Assembly: GCA_902538885.1 (NCBI GenBank) | Contig: CACBGU010000003.1 | Span: 1 to 64,000, forward strand | DNA: 64,000 bases | Direction of reading: 5' to 3' | DNA from: an uncultured Pelagibacteraceae bacterium | GTDB taxonomy: Bacteria > Pseudomonadota > Alphaproteobacteria > Pelagibacterales > Pelagibacteraceae | Shown here: piece after piece, positions 53,951-63,223 of the stretch | Position numbering within the stretch: the stretch's first letter is position 1 | Layout: each line of letters begins with the position of its first letter | Translations under genes and position numbers: made by a program | The notes under the pieces: generated by a model | The model's database searches: none | The model's input: the letters and a program-made list of their open reading frames with translations, nothing else | What the model was told of the DNA's origin: nothing

Positions 53951-55282
53951 TTACTTGCCTATACAAAAATCGTTGAAAATACTACCTAATATCTCCTCTA
54001 CATCAACTTTTCCAACTATCATACCTAAATGTCTAGTAGCTAATCTTAAATCTTCTGCAGCTTTATCAAAATCTTCGATTTCCTTTTTTTGATTAAAGTT
54101 ATTTAGATTATCCAAACACTGTTGCAAATGTTGTCTGTGTCTCTCTCTTGTAATTAAAATATCATCACTTGTAATAAATTTATTTTTTAAATTATTTTTT
54201 ATTTTTAATATTAATTCTTCAATGTTTTTATTTTCTTTAATAGAAATTAAAACATGATTTGTTTTTTTAATTTCTGGATCAATATTTTTTTCTAAAAGAT
54301 CAGATTTATTTATAACTAAAATTGCATTTTCATGTAACAAATCCTTCAAAACATCAGTAAAATCAAGGCTTTTTGCATCAACCACAACAAGCTTTAAATC
54401 TGCTTCCTCAGCTTTATTTAGAGATAATTTAATTCCTTTTTTTTCTATCTCATCTTGAGAATCTCTTATACCGGCTGTATCAGAGATTATAACTGGATAA
54501 CCGTCTATATTCAAATGGGTTTCAATCACGTCTCTAGTTGTACCTGCAATTTCAGAAACGATTGCGACATCACGATTAGATAAGTGATTCATCAAACTAG
54601 ATTTGCCAGCATTAGTTGGTCCTAAGATAGCAATTTTAAAACCTTCTCTAATTCTTTCTCCAACTTTTTGATCGTTTAATATTTTTTTAATTTTAGTTAT
54701 AACTTCATCTGAACTACTTTTGATTTCATCTAAAATATTATTAGGCAGATCTTCCTCTGGGAAATCAATTTTCGCCTCAACATGTGATAAAATTTTTAAA
54801 AGTTTTTCTCTTAGAAAATTAAATTGATCAGATGATTTTCCATTCATGATTTTGATTGCTTGTTGTCTTTGAATTTCTGTTTCTGACGAAATTAAATCTG
54901 CGATACTTTCTGCTTTAAGTAAATTTATTTTTCCATTTTGAAATGCTAGTTTTGTAAATTCACCAGGCTCAGCTAATCTACAATTTTCTATATCTGAAAG
55001 AGAGGAGTGCAGGGCATCCACAACGGCTTTACTGCCATGAACTTGAATTTCAGCCATATCTTCGCCTGTGTAGCTCTCAGGGCCAGGAAACCAAAGAATT
55101 AGTCCCTCATCAATCAGCTCAGAAGTGTTGATTTTATTAATTTTTCTTAATGTTGCTACTCTTGGCTTTGGTGGTTCTTTGCCAGTTAAAAGCTTAATTG
55201 CTTTTGAGGTGCCTTGTCCTGAAAGTCTTATAACAGCAACACCTGATATTCCAGGACCAGTCGATAAAGCATAAATTGTCAT
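53951..55282 (-). CDS. mnmE: tRNA modification GTPase MnmE
   Basis: MnmE (TrmE) is the GTPase partner of MnmG. The 443-residue protein starts IYALSTGPGISGVAVIRLSG (tetrahydrofolate-binding domain) with SYTGEDMAEIQVHGS, followed by helices and a G domain with GPTNAGKSSLMNHLS, TTRDVIET, DTAGIRDS and NKSD. It ends FNDFCIGK, the conserved C-terminal Cys motif. It lies between rho and mnmG, the usual alphaproteobacterial order. Confidence 0.97.
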   Translation of the reverse strand: MTIYALSTGPGISGVAVIRLSGQGTSKAIKLLTGKEPPKPRVATLRKINKINTSELIDEGLILWFPGPESYTGEDMAEIQVHGSKAVVDALHSSLSDIENCRLAEPGEFTKLAFQNGKINLLKAESIADLISSETEIQRQQAIKIMNGKSSDQFNFLREKLLKILSHVEAKIDFPEEDLPNNILDEIKSSSDEVITKIKKILNDQKVGERIREGFKIAILGPTNAGKSSLMNHLSNRDVAIVSEIAGTTRDVIETHLNIDGYPVIISDTAGIRDSQDEIEKKGIKLSLNKAEEADLKLVVVDAKSLDFTDVLKDLLHENAILVINKSDLLEKNIDPEIKKTNHVLISIKENKNIEELILKIKNNLKNKFITSDDILITRERHRQHLQQCLDNLNNFNQKKEIEDFDKAAEDLRLATRHLGMIVGKVDVEEILGSIFNDFCIGK

Positions 55283-55342
55283 TCAAAGATTATATCTTCA
55301 AATTTATGTCTCTGTAAAACTTAAAATTATAATGAAATAATT

Positions 55343-56611
55343 TTAGGCAGGCTTGTTCATTGAGTTAAAAAACTCAGCATTATTTTTTGTATCTTTTAAT
55401 TTTGAGTTAATAAACTCTATAGCATCCATCGTTCCCATTGGAGCAATTATTCTTCTTAGCACGTTCATTTTTTGTAAATCATTTTTGTCAAATAATAATT
55501 CTTCTCTTCTTGTACCTGATTTTGTTATGTCAATTGCTGGATAAATTCTTTTGTCTGCAATTTTTCTGTCTAGTATTGTTTCACTATTACCTGTCCCTTT
55601 GAATTCTTCAAATATTACTTCATCCATCCTACTTCCTGTATCAATTAAAGCTGTAGAAATAATCGTTAATGAACCACCTTCTTCAATATTTCTTGCTGCT
55701 CCAAAAAACCTTTTAGGTCTCTGAAGTGCATTTGCATCAACACCTCCTGTTAAAACTTTACCTGAACTTGGTATTACAGCATTATAAGCTCTTCCTAGTC
55801 GTGTTATAGAATCTAACAAAATAATAACATCTTTTTTATGTTCGGTTAGTCTTTTGGCTTTTTCAATAACCATTTCGGCCACTGCTACATGCCTCTGAGC
55901 TGGTTCGTCGAAAGTAGAGCTAATTACTTCACCTTTTACTGTTCTTTGCATATCAGTTACCTCTTCTGGACGCTCATCAATCAGCAGCACCATAAGATAA
56001 CACTCTGGATAATTTTTTGCTATTGAGTTTGCTATACTTTGCAAAATCATTGTTTTTCCAGCCTTGGGTGGAGAAATAATTATAGATCTTTGTCCTTTGC
56101 CAATTGGGCTAACTAAATCAATAAGTCTTGGAGTTAAATCTTGTTTTTTTTCAACTTTTGTAGTTTCTACTTCCATCACCAGCTGCTTATCTGGATATAG
56201 TGGTGTCAAGTTGTCAAATGCAATCTTATGTCTAGCCTTTTCTGGCTCTTCAAAATTTATTTTACTCACTTGCAATAATGCAAAATATCTTTCTCCTTCT
56301 TTAGGTGCTCTCACTGGTCCTTCAACTGTATCTCCTGTTCTCAAACCAAATTTTCTAATTTGACTCGGACTCACATAAATATCATCTGGTCCTGGAAGGT
56401 AGTTTGACTCCATTGCTCTTAAAAAACCAAAGCCATCTTGTAATAACTGTAAAACACCTACACCAGTAATTTCCTCTTTTTCGGCAACCTTTTTTAGAAT
56501 TGCAAAAAGTATTTCCTGCTTTCTTAGTGTGCTAGCATTTTCTATACCAAGCTCTTCTGCTTGAGTAATAAGTTGTTCAGATGATTTTAGTTTTAATTCT
56601 TGAATATTCAT
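55343..56611 (-). CDS. rho: Transcription termination factor Rho
   Basis: Rho is the hexameric RNA helicase that ends transcription at C-rich sites. The 422-residue protein shows the N-terminal domain [18 protein letters not shown], the cold-shock-like RNA-binding part [20 protein letters not shown], Walker [34 protein letters not shown], and the Q/R loops with [21 protein letters not shown]. It has its own candidate promoter and a palindromic leader. It lies between hemJ and mnmE. Confidence 0.97.
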   Translation of the reverse strand: MNIQELKLKSSEQLITQAEELGIENASTLRKQEILFAILKKVAEKEEITGVGVLQLLQDGFGFLRAMESNYLPGPDDIYVSPSQIRKFGLRTGDTVEGPVRAPKEGERYFALLQVSKINFEEPEKARHKIAFDNLTPLYPDKQLVMEVETTKVEKKQDLTPRLIDLVSPIGKGQRSIIISPPKAGKTMILQSIANSIAKNYPECYLMVLLIDERPEEVTDMQRTVKGEVISSTFDEPAQRHVAVAEMVIEKAKRLTEHKKDVIILLDSITRLGRAYNAVIPSSGKVLTGGVDANALQRPKRFFGAARNIEEGGSLTIISTALIDTGSRMDEVIFEEFKGTGNSETILDRKIADKRIYPAIDITKSGTRREELLFDKNDLQKMNVLRRIIAPMGTMDAIEFINSKLKDTKNNAEFFNSMNKPA

Positions 56612-56622
56612 GATTAATTTTT

Positions 56623-56638
56623 TGATAAGGACTTATCA
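56623..56638. repeat. Perfect inverted repeat in the rho leader
   Basis: TGATAAG-GA-CTTATCA lies 12 bases before the rho start codon, between a promoter and the ribosome-binding position. It might be an operator, or an RNA hairpin with a small loop that affects rho translation. Rho is autoregulated in E. coli through its leader, but by a different arrangement. Confidence 0.4.
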
Positions 56639-56647
56639 GATGTGATT

Positions 56648-56675
56648 AATATATATACTACTGCTATTATTTCAA
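56648..56675 (-). promoter_or_regulatory. Candidate rho promoter
   Basis: On the minus strand TTGAAA (plus-strand 56670-56675) and TATATT (56648-56653) are spaced by 16 bases, both with five of six consensus matches. It lies just after the hemJ stop and gives a leader of about 30 bases. Confidence 0.5.
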
Positions 56676-56677
56676 CC

Positions 56678-57112
56678 CTAGATTGGCTTAAAAATAGCTA
56701 AAAATACAACGATAATTAAGATAACCGTTGGTATTTCGTTAATAATCCTAAAAAATTTTGCAGATCTTGTATTTGTTGAATCTTTTAAAGTAGCAAGGCA
56801 TTTTCCTAAAAAATCATTATAGGCTGATAACAAGATTACTAGAACGATCTTTATTTGAAACCATAATTGAGAGAAAATGTCTATTCCATTGATATAAATT
56901 AATACTAATCCGAAAACCCAAGTAAAAATCATTGCAGGACGCATAATGTAAAAAAATAATCTTTTTTCCATCACTTCAAATATATCGGTTGCTTCTTTTT
57001 TTTCTTTATTTTCAACATGGTAAACGAAAATTCTAGGAAGATATAAAAGGCCAGCCATCCAAGAAACAACAGCGATTAAATGTAAAGATTTAAATAATAA
57101 ATACGAATTCAT
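56678..57112 (-). CDS. hemJ: Protoporphyrinogen oxidase HemJ
   Basis: HemJ is the membrane protoporphyrinogen IX oxidase of most alphaproteobacteria. The 144-residue protein has four membrane helices and the conserved His in LFKSLHLIAVVSWMAGLLYLPR, MEKRLFFYIMRPAM and NEIPTVILIIVV. It directly follows hemH with three bases between, in a hemE-hemH-hemJ heme operon that runs away from the origin. Confidence 0.93.
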   Translation of the reverse strand: MNSYLLFKSLHLIAVVSWMAGLLYLPRIFVYHVENKEKKEATDIFEVMEKRLFFYIMRPAMIFTWVFGLVLIYINGIDIFSQLWFQIKIVLVILLSAYNDFLGKCLATLKDSTNTRSAKFFRIINEIPTVILIIVVFLAIFKPI

Positions 57113-57115
57113 ATA

Positions 57116-58111
57116 TTAGATATTTCTTTCAATTAAGGATTTTAATAAAATTATATGATCACTATTATCATTTAAACACGAGACCATATCAAAATTTTCT
57201 CCTCCTGAATTTAAAAAAATTTCTTTAGCTTGAATTTGTATTTCCTCTAAAGTCTCTACACAATCAGATGCAAACCCTGGACAAATTGTAAGCACATTTT
57301 TAGCACCCTCTTTAGGTAAATTTTCTAAAGTCTTGTCAGTATATGGTTGAAGCCATTCTTGTGGGCCAAATCTTGACTGAAATGTAGTTTTAATTTTAAC
57401 TGAACTAAATTTTTCCGAAATTAGTCTTGTCGTTTTGTGACAGTAACAATGATAAGGATCACCTTTATCAAAATATTTTTTTGGTATCCCATGATAAGAA
57501 GCTATCATTAGATCTGGTTTCCAACTGATTTCATTTATTTTTTTATTAATCGAATTCACAAGTGCATCAATATAAAGTGGGTCAGATTCGTAATGAGGGA
57601 TTATTTTTAAAGAGGGTTGCCACCTCATTTTCATTAAAGTTCTGTATACCTCATCGCAAACTGTTGCTGTTGTAGCTGCTGCATATTGGGGATAAAGAGG
57701 AAGTATCACCAAATTTTCGCAACCCATTTTATGCAATTTATGAATTTTGCTTTTGATGCTCGGATTTCCATATCTCATGGCAAAATCTATGATGATATTT
57801 TCTTTTGATAGTAAATTTGAAATTTTCTCACTTTGCTTTTTTGTATAATAAAGAAGTGGCGATATATTTTCGTCCTTCATCCAAATCTCTTTATAAGCTT
57901 TAGCGGTTTTAGAGGGTCTAAAATTTAAAATGAACAAATTCAAAATTATTTGCCAAACTAAAGGATTTACCTCAATTACTCTTCTGTCAGAGAGAAATTC
58001 TTTTAAATATTTTCTTATATCAAACCAATTAGTAGAATCAGGTGTACCTAAATTAACGATAAGTACTCCTGTGTTACCGTATTTTATGGGTGGGTGATTT
58101 TTTTCAATCAT
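57116..58111 (-). CDS. hemH: Ferrochelatase
   Basis: HemH inserts iron into protoporphyrin IX. The 331-residue protein shows GVLIVNLGTPDSTNWFDIRKYL, the metal-site MIASYHGIPKKYFDKGDPY (catalytic His), TTFQSRFGPQEWLQPYTDKTL and CPGFASDCVETLEEI. Four bases of its start overlap the hemE stop. Irr controls heme genes in other alphaproteobacteria, but I see no Irr-like box before hemE. Confidence 0.96.
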   Translation of the reverse strand: MIEKNHPPIKYGNTGVLIVNLGTPDSTNWFDIRKYLKEFLSDRRVIEVNPLVWQIILNLFILNFRPSKTAKAYKEIWMKDENISPLLYYTKKQSEKISNLLSKENIIIDFAMRYGNPSIKSKIHKLHKMGCENLVILPLYPQYAAATTATVCDEVYRTLMKMRWQPSLKIIPHYESDPLYIDALVNSINKKINEISWKPDLMIASYHGIPKKYFDKGDPYHCYCHKTTRLISEKFSSVKIKTTFQSRFGPQEWLQPYTDKTLENLPKEGAKNVLTICPGFASDCVETLEEIQIQAKEIFLNSGGENFDMVSCLNDNSDHIILLKSLIERNI

Positions 58112-59112
58112 TTAAAATCTTTTACAATTTGAATTAAATTTTCAACCATTTCTGGATTTGTTTCAGGCAAAATACCATGACCGAGATTAAATATATACGG
58201 GTGATCTCGAAAAATTTCTAAATAATTAAAGGCTTCTTTTTTTAATGTTTCTTTATCTGTTAACAAAATTTTTGGGTCTAATCCTCCTTGTATGGGTATA
58301 CTTATATCTCTAAGTATTTTTTTTGGATCAACATTGTAATCGATACTAACAGCATCAGGTTTGACAATATCACAAAACTCTTTATAATTTTTGATTTCTC
58401 TGGGAAAACATATAACTGGCACATTCAAAGATTTTACATAATTTACTAAATTTAAAGTCGGAGAATAAACATAATTGGGTAAATCTTTTTCCTCTAATAA
58501 ACCTGCCCAACTATCAAAAATTTGAATTACATTCGCACCGTTGTCAATTTGATTTTTTATATGAACTTTTAAAAATTTTTCAATAATTAATAATATTCTG
58601 TTTATTAAAAACTCATCTTTAAAAAAATCTTTTTTCAAATTTTTTTTAGGTGATTGTTGATTAATCATATAAACTAGTAATGTCCATGGAGCACCGACAA
58701 ATCCAATAGTATTTTTATTTTTTAAACTAAAGTCTGAGCTAACCTTTTTTAATGCTTTGTACACGCGATGTATCTTTTCTACAAAGTCAATTTCATCAGT
58801 TTTAGCAATTTCATTTAGATTTAGTTCCCCTAATTTTGGCCCAAAATTTTTTTTAAATTCTACTTTTTGACCCAATCCATAAGGAAGCATTAAGATATCT
58901 GAAAATATTATTGCAGCATCTAGATCAAATCTTTTTAATGGTTGTAGAGTTATTTCTGAAGACAAATCATCATTTAAACATAAATTAATAAAATTAGGAT
59001 TTTCTTTTCTTATTTCTCTAAATTCTGGTAAATATCTACCAGCCTGTCTCATAATCCATATAGGATTGAACGAAGTATCTTTGTTAATTATTACTTTGTT
59101 TAAAGGCTTCAT
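58108..59112 (-). CDS. hemE: Uroporphyrinogen decarboxylase
   Basis: HemE decarboxylates uroporphyrinogen III to coproporphyrinogen III. The 334-residue protein shows IWIMRQAGRYLPEFREIR, IFSDILMLPYGLGQKVEF, GFVGAPWTLLVYMI, QIFDSWAGLL and FNLGHGILPETNPEMVENL, all active-site parts. It is the first gene leftwards from the proposed origin, the place hemE has in Caulobacter. Confidence 0.97.
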   Translation of the reverse strand: MKPLNKVIINKDTSFNPIWIMRQAGRYLPEFREIRKENPNFINLCLNDDLSSEITLQPLKRFDLDAAIIFSDILMLPYGLGQKVEFKKNFGPKLGELNLNEIAKTDEIDFVEKIHRVYKALKKVSSDFSLKNKNTIGFVGAPWTLLVYMINQQSPKKNLKKDFFKDEFLINRILLIIEKFLKVHIKNQIDNGANVIQIFDSWAGLLEEKDLPNYVYSPTLNLVNYVKSLNVPVICFPREIKNYKEFCDIVKPDAVSIDYNVDPKKILRDISIPIQGGLDPKILLTDKETLKKEAFNYLEIFRDHPYIFNLGHGILPETNPEMVENLIQIVKDFK

Positions 59113-59378
59113 AAATAAGTATTATTAATTATTGTAGTTGTAATATATCTTGTGAATAAAGGTGATTAATTTTTATAAACATTATATTCACAATTTACCA
59201 ACAAGTTATTTAAATAAAATTGTTTAAAATGAAGCTTTTTAACCATATTAATTTTTGTGGATTGTTTTACCCTATTTATTATTAATGTTAATAAATAGTA
59301 GTTTTTACAAGGTTAATTTAAAAAATTTTAAATTGTGTAATTTGATAAAAATATTACAAATTTATTAACAATTTATTC
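59113..59378. other. Predicted chromosomal replication origin (oriC)
   Basis: This 266-base gene-free interval is the longest in the window. It is extremely AT-rich, includes A/T runs suited to unwinding (about 59281-59360), and holds DnaA-box-like 9-mers: TGTGAATAA at 59151-59159 (one mismatch to TGTGGATAA), ATATTCACA at 59184-59192 and TGTGGATTG at 59256-59264 (two mismatches each). Gene direction diverges here: nine genes from hemE leftwards to parB on the minus strand, and five from ppsR rightwards on the plus strand. hemE on one side and ppsR-maf-aroE-coaE-dnaQ on the other is the arrangement around the Caulobacter crescentus origin. parAB and parS are near. dnaA is not in this window. 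Confidence 0.7.
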
Positions 59379-60206
59379 ATGAGTAATACATATCAAATAT
59401 ATTTAATTTCTGATTCAACAGGCGAGACTTTAGATAGAATATTTTTAGCCCTGAAAGCTCAATTTTTAAATATAGAATATAAGGTTCATTCTTACTCTTT
59501 TACAAGGACAGAAAATCAAATTTTAAAAATTCTAGAGGATGCAAAAAAAAATGAAAATTCAATAATCTTGTATACAATCGTGGATAACAATTTAGCCAAA
59601 TATCTTGCGAACGCGAGCGAAGATAAAAACATTCCATGTTTTGGCGTTTTAGGAAATTTAATTCTGAATTTTTCAAAAATATTAAATCAAAAAGCAACAC
59701 ATGAGCCAAGTGGTCAACATATGTTGAATGAAGAATATTATGACAGAATTGAAGCAATTCAATTTACAATGAATCATGATGATGGAAATTTAATAAACGA
59801 GGTAAACAAATCTGATATTATTCTTGTAGGCGTAAGTAGAACAAGTAAAACACCAACATCTATTTACTTAGCTAACAAAGGTTTTAAAACGTCAAACATT
59901 CCGTTAGTAAATGAAAATTCTTTGCCAGAGTCCCTTAAAAAAAATCCAAAAATGACTTGTGTTGTTGGATTAAGCACAGAGCCAGAAAGGTTGGTTGATT
60001 TAAGAAAAAATAGAATGACTTCTTTAAAAGAAACAGAAAACATTCAATACACAGATTTAGAAAATATAAAAAAAGAGGTGTTAGAGGCGAAAAAAACATT
60101 TCAAAAATATAAATGGCCGCTTATAGATGTAACGAGAAAGTCTGTTGAAGAAACAGCCGCTTCCATAATTAAAATTCGCGAAATATATTTAAACAATGCT
60201 AAATAA
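59379..60206 (+). CDS. ppsR: Pyruvate, phosphate dikinase regulatory protein (DUF299 kinase/pyrophosphorylase)
   Basis: This bifunctional enzyme turns off PEP synthase or pyruvate phosphate dikinase by ADP-dependent phosphorylation and turns it on by Pi-dependent dephosphorylation. The 275-residue DUF299 protein shows YLISDSTGETLD at the start, the P-loop-like ILVGVSRTSKTPTSIYLANKG (about residue 150) and VTRKSVEETAASII near the end. It is the first gene rightwards from the proposed origin and overlaps maf by 11 bases. Which of the two target enzymes is used is not shown here. Confidence 0.92.
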   Translation: MSNTYQIYLISDSTGETLDRIFLALKAQFLNIEYKVHSYSFTRTENQILKILEDAKKNENSIILYTIVDNNLAKYLANASEDKNIPCFGVLGNLILNFSKILNQKATHEPSGQHMLNEEYYDRIEAIQFTMNHDDGNLINEVNKSDIILVGVSRTSKTPTSIYLANKGFKTSNIPLVNENSLPESLKKNPKMTCVVGLSTEPERLVDLRKNRMTSLKETENIQYTDLENIKKEVLEAKKTFQKYKWPLIDVTRKSVEETAASIIKIREIYLNNAK

Positions 60207-60780
60207 AATTATTCTTGCTTCAAAAAGCAAGGTTAGAAAAGATATTTTAGATAAAAATAATATCGAATGCATTGTTAAACAATCAAACGTAGATGAAGAC
60301 CCTGTTAAAGAAAGCCTATTAAAAGAACATGCAAGCTCAGAAATAATTTCAAAAAATCTAGCAGAATTAAAAGCAAATAAAGTTAGCATGAAAAAGACTG
60401 AGGAAATAGTCTTAGGAGCAGATAGTGTAATAGATTTGGAAGGTGAACTAATATCTAAACCAAAAAGTAGAAAAGAAGCCATGGGAATATTAAAAAAACT
60501 AAATGGTAAATCACATTTTTTAATAAGCTCTGTGTGTATATCAAAAAATGGTTCTATGATTTGGAACTATACTGATAAGGCAAAATTAACTATGAAAAAT
60601 TTTTCTGATGATGAATTAAAAAATTACTTATCCAAAATATCTGATGAAACTCTTTATGCATATAATGTATACCAAATAGAAGGAGAGGGCAGAAGGTTGT
60701 TTGAAAGCATAGAAGGCGATGAGGACACTATTATGGGGCTACCTGTTAAAAAAATAAAGGAGTATCTAGAATCATTATAA
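60196..60780 (+). CDS. maf: Maf family nucleoside triphosphate pyrophosphatase
   Basis: Maf proteins hydrolyse dTTP/UTP or modified nucleotides and are linked to division control. The 194-residue protein shows ILASKSKVRKDILDKNNI at the N-terminus, LGADSVIDLEGELISKPKSR and YNVYQIEGEGRRLFESIEGD with the conserved Glu residues, then IMGLPVKKI. YNVYQIEG replaces the more common AGAYGIQG-type sequence. It overlaps ppsR by 11 bases and aroE by one. Confidence 0.9.
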   Translation: MLNKIILASKSKVRKDILDKNNIECIVKQSNVDEDPVKESLLKEHASSEIISKNLAELKANKVSMKKTEEIVLGADSVIDLEGELISKPKSRKEAMGILKKLNGKSHFLISSVCISKNGSMIWNYTDKAKLTMKNFSDDELKNYLSKISDETLYAYNVYQIEGEGRRLFESIEGDEDTIMGLPVKKIKEYLESL

Positions 60781-61574
60781 TGAAAAAATATTTAGTTATT
60801 GGAAATCCGATTAGTCATTCACTATCACCAAAACTCCATAATTATTGGCTAAAACAAAATAATATTGATGCTATTTATGATAAAATAAAGTTAGAGGAAG
60901 ATGGAATTAATGCAATTATACAAGATATAAAAAAACAAAAAATTGCTGGTTGTAATGTTACCGTTCCATTTAAAAAAAAAATAATTCCTTTCTTAGATAC
61001 ATTAAGTTTTGAAGCAGAAAAAACTCAGTCGGTAAATACAATTATTTTTGAAAAAGGTAATTTGATTGGACACAATACAGATATTGTGGGTTTTCATAAA
61101 GCAATTAAAGCTTTAAATTTTAACATGAAAGATAAAAAAATTTTAATTTTAGGAGCTGGCGGTGTGGTTCCATCAATAATTTTTGCTCTTAAAAAAATGG
61201 ATGTTTTAGAAATTACTATTAGCAATAGAACCAAAAAAAAAGCAGAAAATTTAAAAATTTTATTTAAAAACTTGAATGTTATAGAATGGGGAAATTTGTC
61301 TGAATTTGATGTAGTTATAAATGCCACAAGTCTAGGCCTGAATAATGAAAAAATAGATTTAAATTTTTCAAATGCTGGCACAAACAAATTATTTTATGAT
61401 GTTATTTATAATCCATCTGAGACAATTTTTTTAAAAGAAGCAAAAAAATTGGGAAATAAAACTGAAAATGGGGGGTCAATGTTTATTTACCAGGCTTTCG
61501 AAGCATTTAAATTATGGCATGGTATAGAACCAAAAGTTAATTTTGAAACCTTAAAACTTTTAAAAAATGATTAG
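60780..61574 (+). CDS. aroE: Shikimate dehydrogenase
   Basis: AroE reduces 3-dehydroshikimate with NADPH in aromatic amino-acid synthesis. The 264-residue protein shows VIGNPISHSLSPKLHNYWL, AGCNVTVPFKKKIIPFLD with the catalytic Lys, SVNTI, GHNTDIVGFHKAI, the cofactor loop ILGAGGVVPSI and GGSMFIYQAFEAFKLWHG. It overlaps maf by one base and coaE by eight. Confidence 0.95.
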   Translation: MKKYLVIGNPISHSLSPKLHNYWLKQNNIDAIYDKIKLEEDGINAIIQDIKKQKIAGCNVTVPFKKKIIPFLDTLSFEAEKTQSVNTIIFEKGNLIGHNTDIVGFHKAIKALNFNMKDKKILILGAGGVVPSIIFALKKMDVLEITISNRTKKKAENLKILFKNLNVIEWGNLSEFDVVINATSLGLNNEKIDLNFSNAGTNKLFYDVIYNPSETIFLKEAKKLGNKTENGGSMFIYQAFEAFKLWHGIEPKVNFETLKLLKND

Positions 61575-62139
61575 AATTGGGATTTTAGGCAATATTGGTT
61601 CGGGCAAGAGCTATGTTGCAAAAAATTTAGGCTACCCAGTGTTTGATGCAGATTATGAAGTGACAAAACTTTATAAAAAAAACAAAAAAATTTTTTCAAA
61701 ATTAAAAAAAATATTACCTCAAAACATAAAAACATTTCCTATAGAAAAAAAAGAGATTACTGAAGCAATATTACAAAAAAAAAATAATTTAAAAAAAATA
61801 ATTAAGATAGTCCACGTAGAAGTAAGAAAAAAAATGAGTTTTTTCTTAAAAAAAAATAAAAATAAAAAATTTGTAGTATTAGATGTGCCCTTATTATTAG
61901 AGAATAAGCTTAATAAAAAAGGAGATGTTTTAATATTTGTAGATTCAAAAAAATCAGATATCTTAAAAAAATTAACAAAAAGAAAAAATTTTAATAAAAA
62001 ATTATTTAATAAATTTAAAAAAATTCAACTTTCATCACAATATAAAATGAAGAAATCTCATTTTATAATTAAAAATGATTTTACCAAAAAAACAATTAAT
62101 ACTAATATCAAAGATATTCTTCAAAAGATAAAGCAATGA
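61567..62139 (+). CDS. coaE: Dephospho-CoA kinase
   Basis: CoaE phosphorylates dephospho-CoA in the last step of coenzyme A synthesis; coaBC for earlier steps is also in this window. The 190-residue protein has the P-loop IGILGNIGSGKSYVAKNL, FDADYEVTKLY, and VLDVPLLLENKLNKKGD. It is very Lys-rich (long A-runs in the DNA) but in one frame. It overlaps aroE by eight bases and dnaQ by four. Confidence 0.93.
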   Translation: MIRIGILGNIGSGKSYVAKNLGYPVFDADYEVTKLYKKNKKIFSKLKKILPQNIKTFPIEKKEITEAILQKKNNLKKIIKIVHVEVRKKMSFFLKKNKNKKFVVLDVPLLLENKLNKKGDVLIFVDSKKSDILKKLTKRKNFNKKLFNKFKKIQLSSQYKMKKSHFIIKNDFTKKTINTNIKDILQKIKQ

Positions 62140-62798
62140 AAGAAATAGTTCTTGATACTGAAACAACAGGTATATCCACTAAAGAAGGTCATAGAATAGT
62201 TGAAATTGGATGTATCGAATTAGACAATTTAATACCGACTAAAAATAAATTTCATTACTATTTTAATCCAGAAAGAAAAGTTTCAGACAAAGCATTTGAA
62301 ATCCATGGTTATACAGATGAATTTTTAGCTAAACAAAAAAAATTTTATGAAGTTGTTGATGAATTTATTGAATTTGTTAAGAATAAAAGACTCATTATTC
62401 ATAATGCTGAGTTTGATTTAGCACATTTAAATAATGAATTATCTTTAGTAGGTAAGGAAAAAATTCAAAATGAAATAATTGATACACTTCAAATAGCCAG
62501 AGATAAATATCCAGGCTCTTCCGCAAGCCTTGATGCTTTGTGTAAACGTTTCAGAATTGATAATTCAAAAAGAGTTAAACATACTGCTTTAATTGATTGC
62601 GATTTATTAGCTCGAGTTTATATTAATTTAATTGATCAAAAGGAACCCACTTTTGATTTAAACAACGTTATTGAACAAGATCTTTCATTGAATAATAAAA
62701 CTAATCACTACTTTAAAAAAGTAATAAAACCATCTACTGAGGAATTAAAACAACATAGTGATTATTTAAAACAGAACCTTAAAAAAAATTTTTTTTAA
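62136..62798 (+). CDS. dnaQ: DNA polymerase III epsilon subunit (3'-5' proofreading exonuclease)
   Basis: DnaQ proofreads for the replicative polymerase. The 220-residue DEDDh exonuclease shows IVLDTETTGIS (first Asp, Glu), RIVEIGCIEL, IIHNAEFDLAHLNNEL (second Asp) and the KHTALIDCDLLARVY motif with His and the last Asp. A C-terminal part for binding the alpha subunit follows. It is the last of the ppsR-maf-aroE-coaE-dnaQ series and converges on secB by a four-base overlap. Confidence 0.94.
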   Translation: MKEIVLDTETTGISTKEGHRIVEIGCIELDNLIPTKNKFHYYFNPERKVSDKAFEIHGYTDEFLAKQKKFYEVVDEFIEFVKNKRLIIHNAEFDLAHLNNELSLVGKEKIQNEIIDTLQIARDKYPGSSASLDALCKRFRIDNSKRVKHTALIDCDLLARVYINLIDQKEPTFDLNNVIEQDLSLNNKTNHYFKKVIKPSTEELKQHSDYLKQNLKKNFF

Positions 62799-63223
62799 TT
62801 AAATTTTTGTTTATATAATTCTTCAAAATTTACTTTTTTTTCAAATTTTATTCCTGGGTATCCTGAATTATGCAAAAGATCTAAGAGAGACTTCTCTAAA
62901 TTTGGATATATTTCATTTTGAACATCAACTAATATGATTTTTTCTAATTCTTTTCTCTCTTTTATTTCGTCATTTACTCGAATTACTGTTGAATACAAAA
63001 TTTCAAAATATGATTTTTTTTCGTTATTCTCTTTGTCAAGAAATTTAAATGTTGTAAAAATTTCTATCATTTTATTTTTTAATGCTTTTGATGTTATATC
63101 AATATCAAGCTGATATGATGAAATACGATCTCTAACAAATAAATATGTTTCTATATCTTTTGTTTCACTTGAAAGATCTTTTATATATTTACCTAGTATT
63201 TTATATTTTTCTGTCATTGTCAT
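62795..63223 (-). CDS. secB: Protein-export chaperone SecB
   Basis: SecB is a tetrameric chaperone that holds preproteins for SecA. The 142-residue protein is divergent but shows KYIKDLSSETKDIETYLF, the later IILVDVQNEIYPNLEKSLLD (compare ECPRLLFPFAR) and LHNSGYPGIKFEKKVNFEELY (compare GFPPLMLDPIDFAALY). Size and the dnaQ-secB-fxsA-tim44 order of alphaproteobacteria support it. GAGG lies nine bases before the ATG I use. It overlaps fxsA by 23 bases. Confidence 0.85.
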   Translation of the reverse strand: MTMTEKYKILGKYIKDLSSETKDIETYLFVRDRISSYQLDIDITSKALKNKMIEIFTTFKFLDKENNEKKSYFEILYSTVIRVNDEIKERKELEKIILVDVQNEIYPNLEKSLLDLLHNSGYPGIKFEKKVNFEELYKQKFN

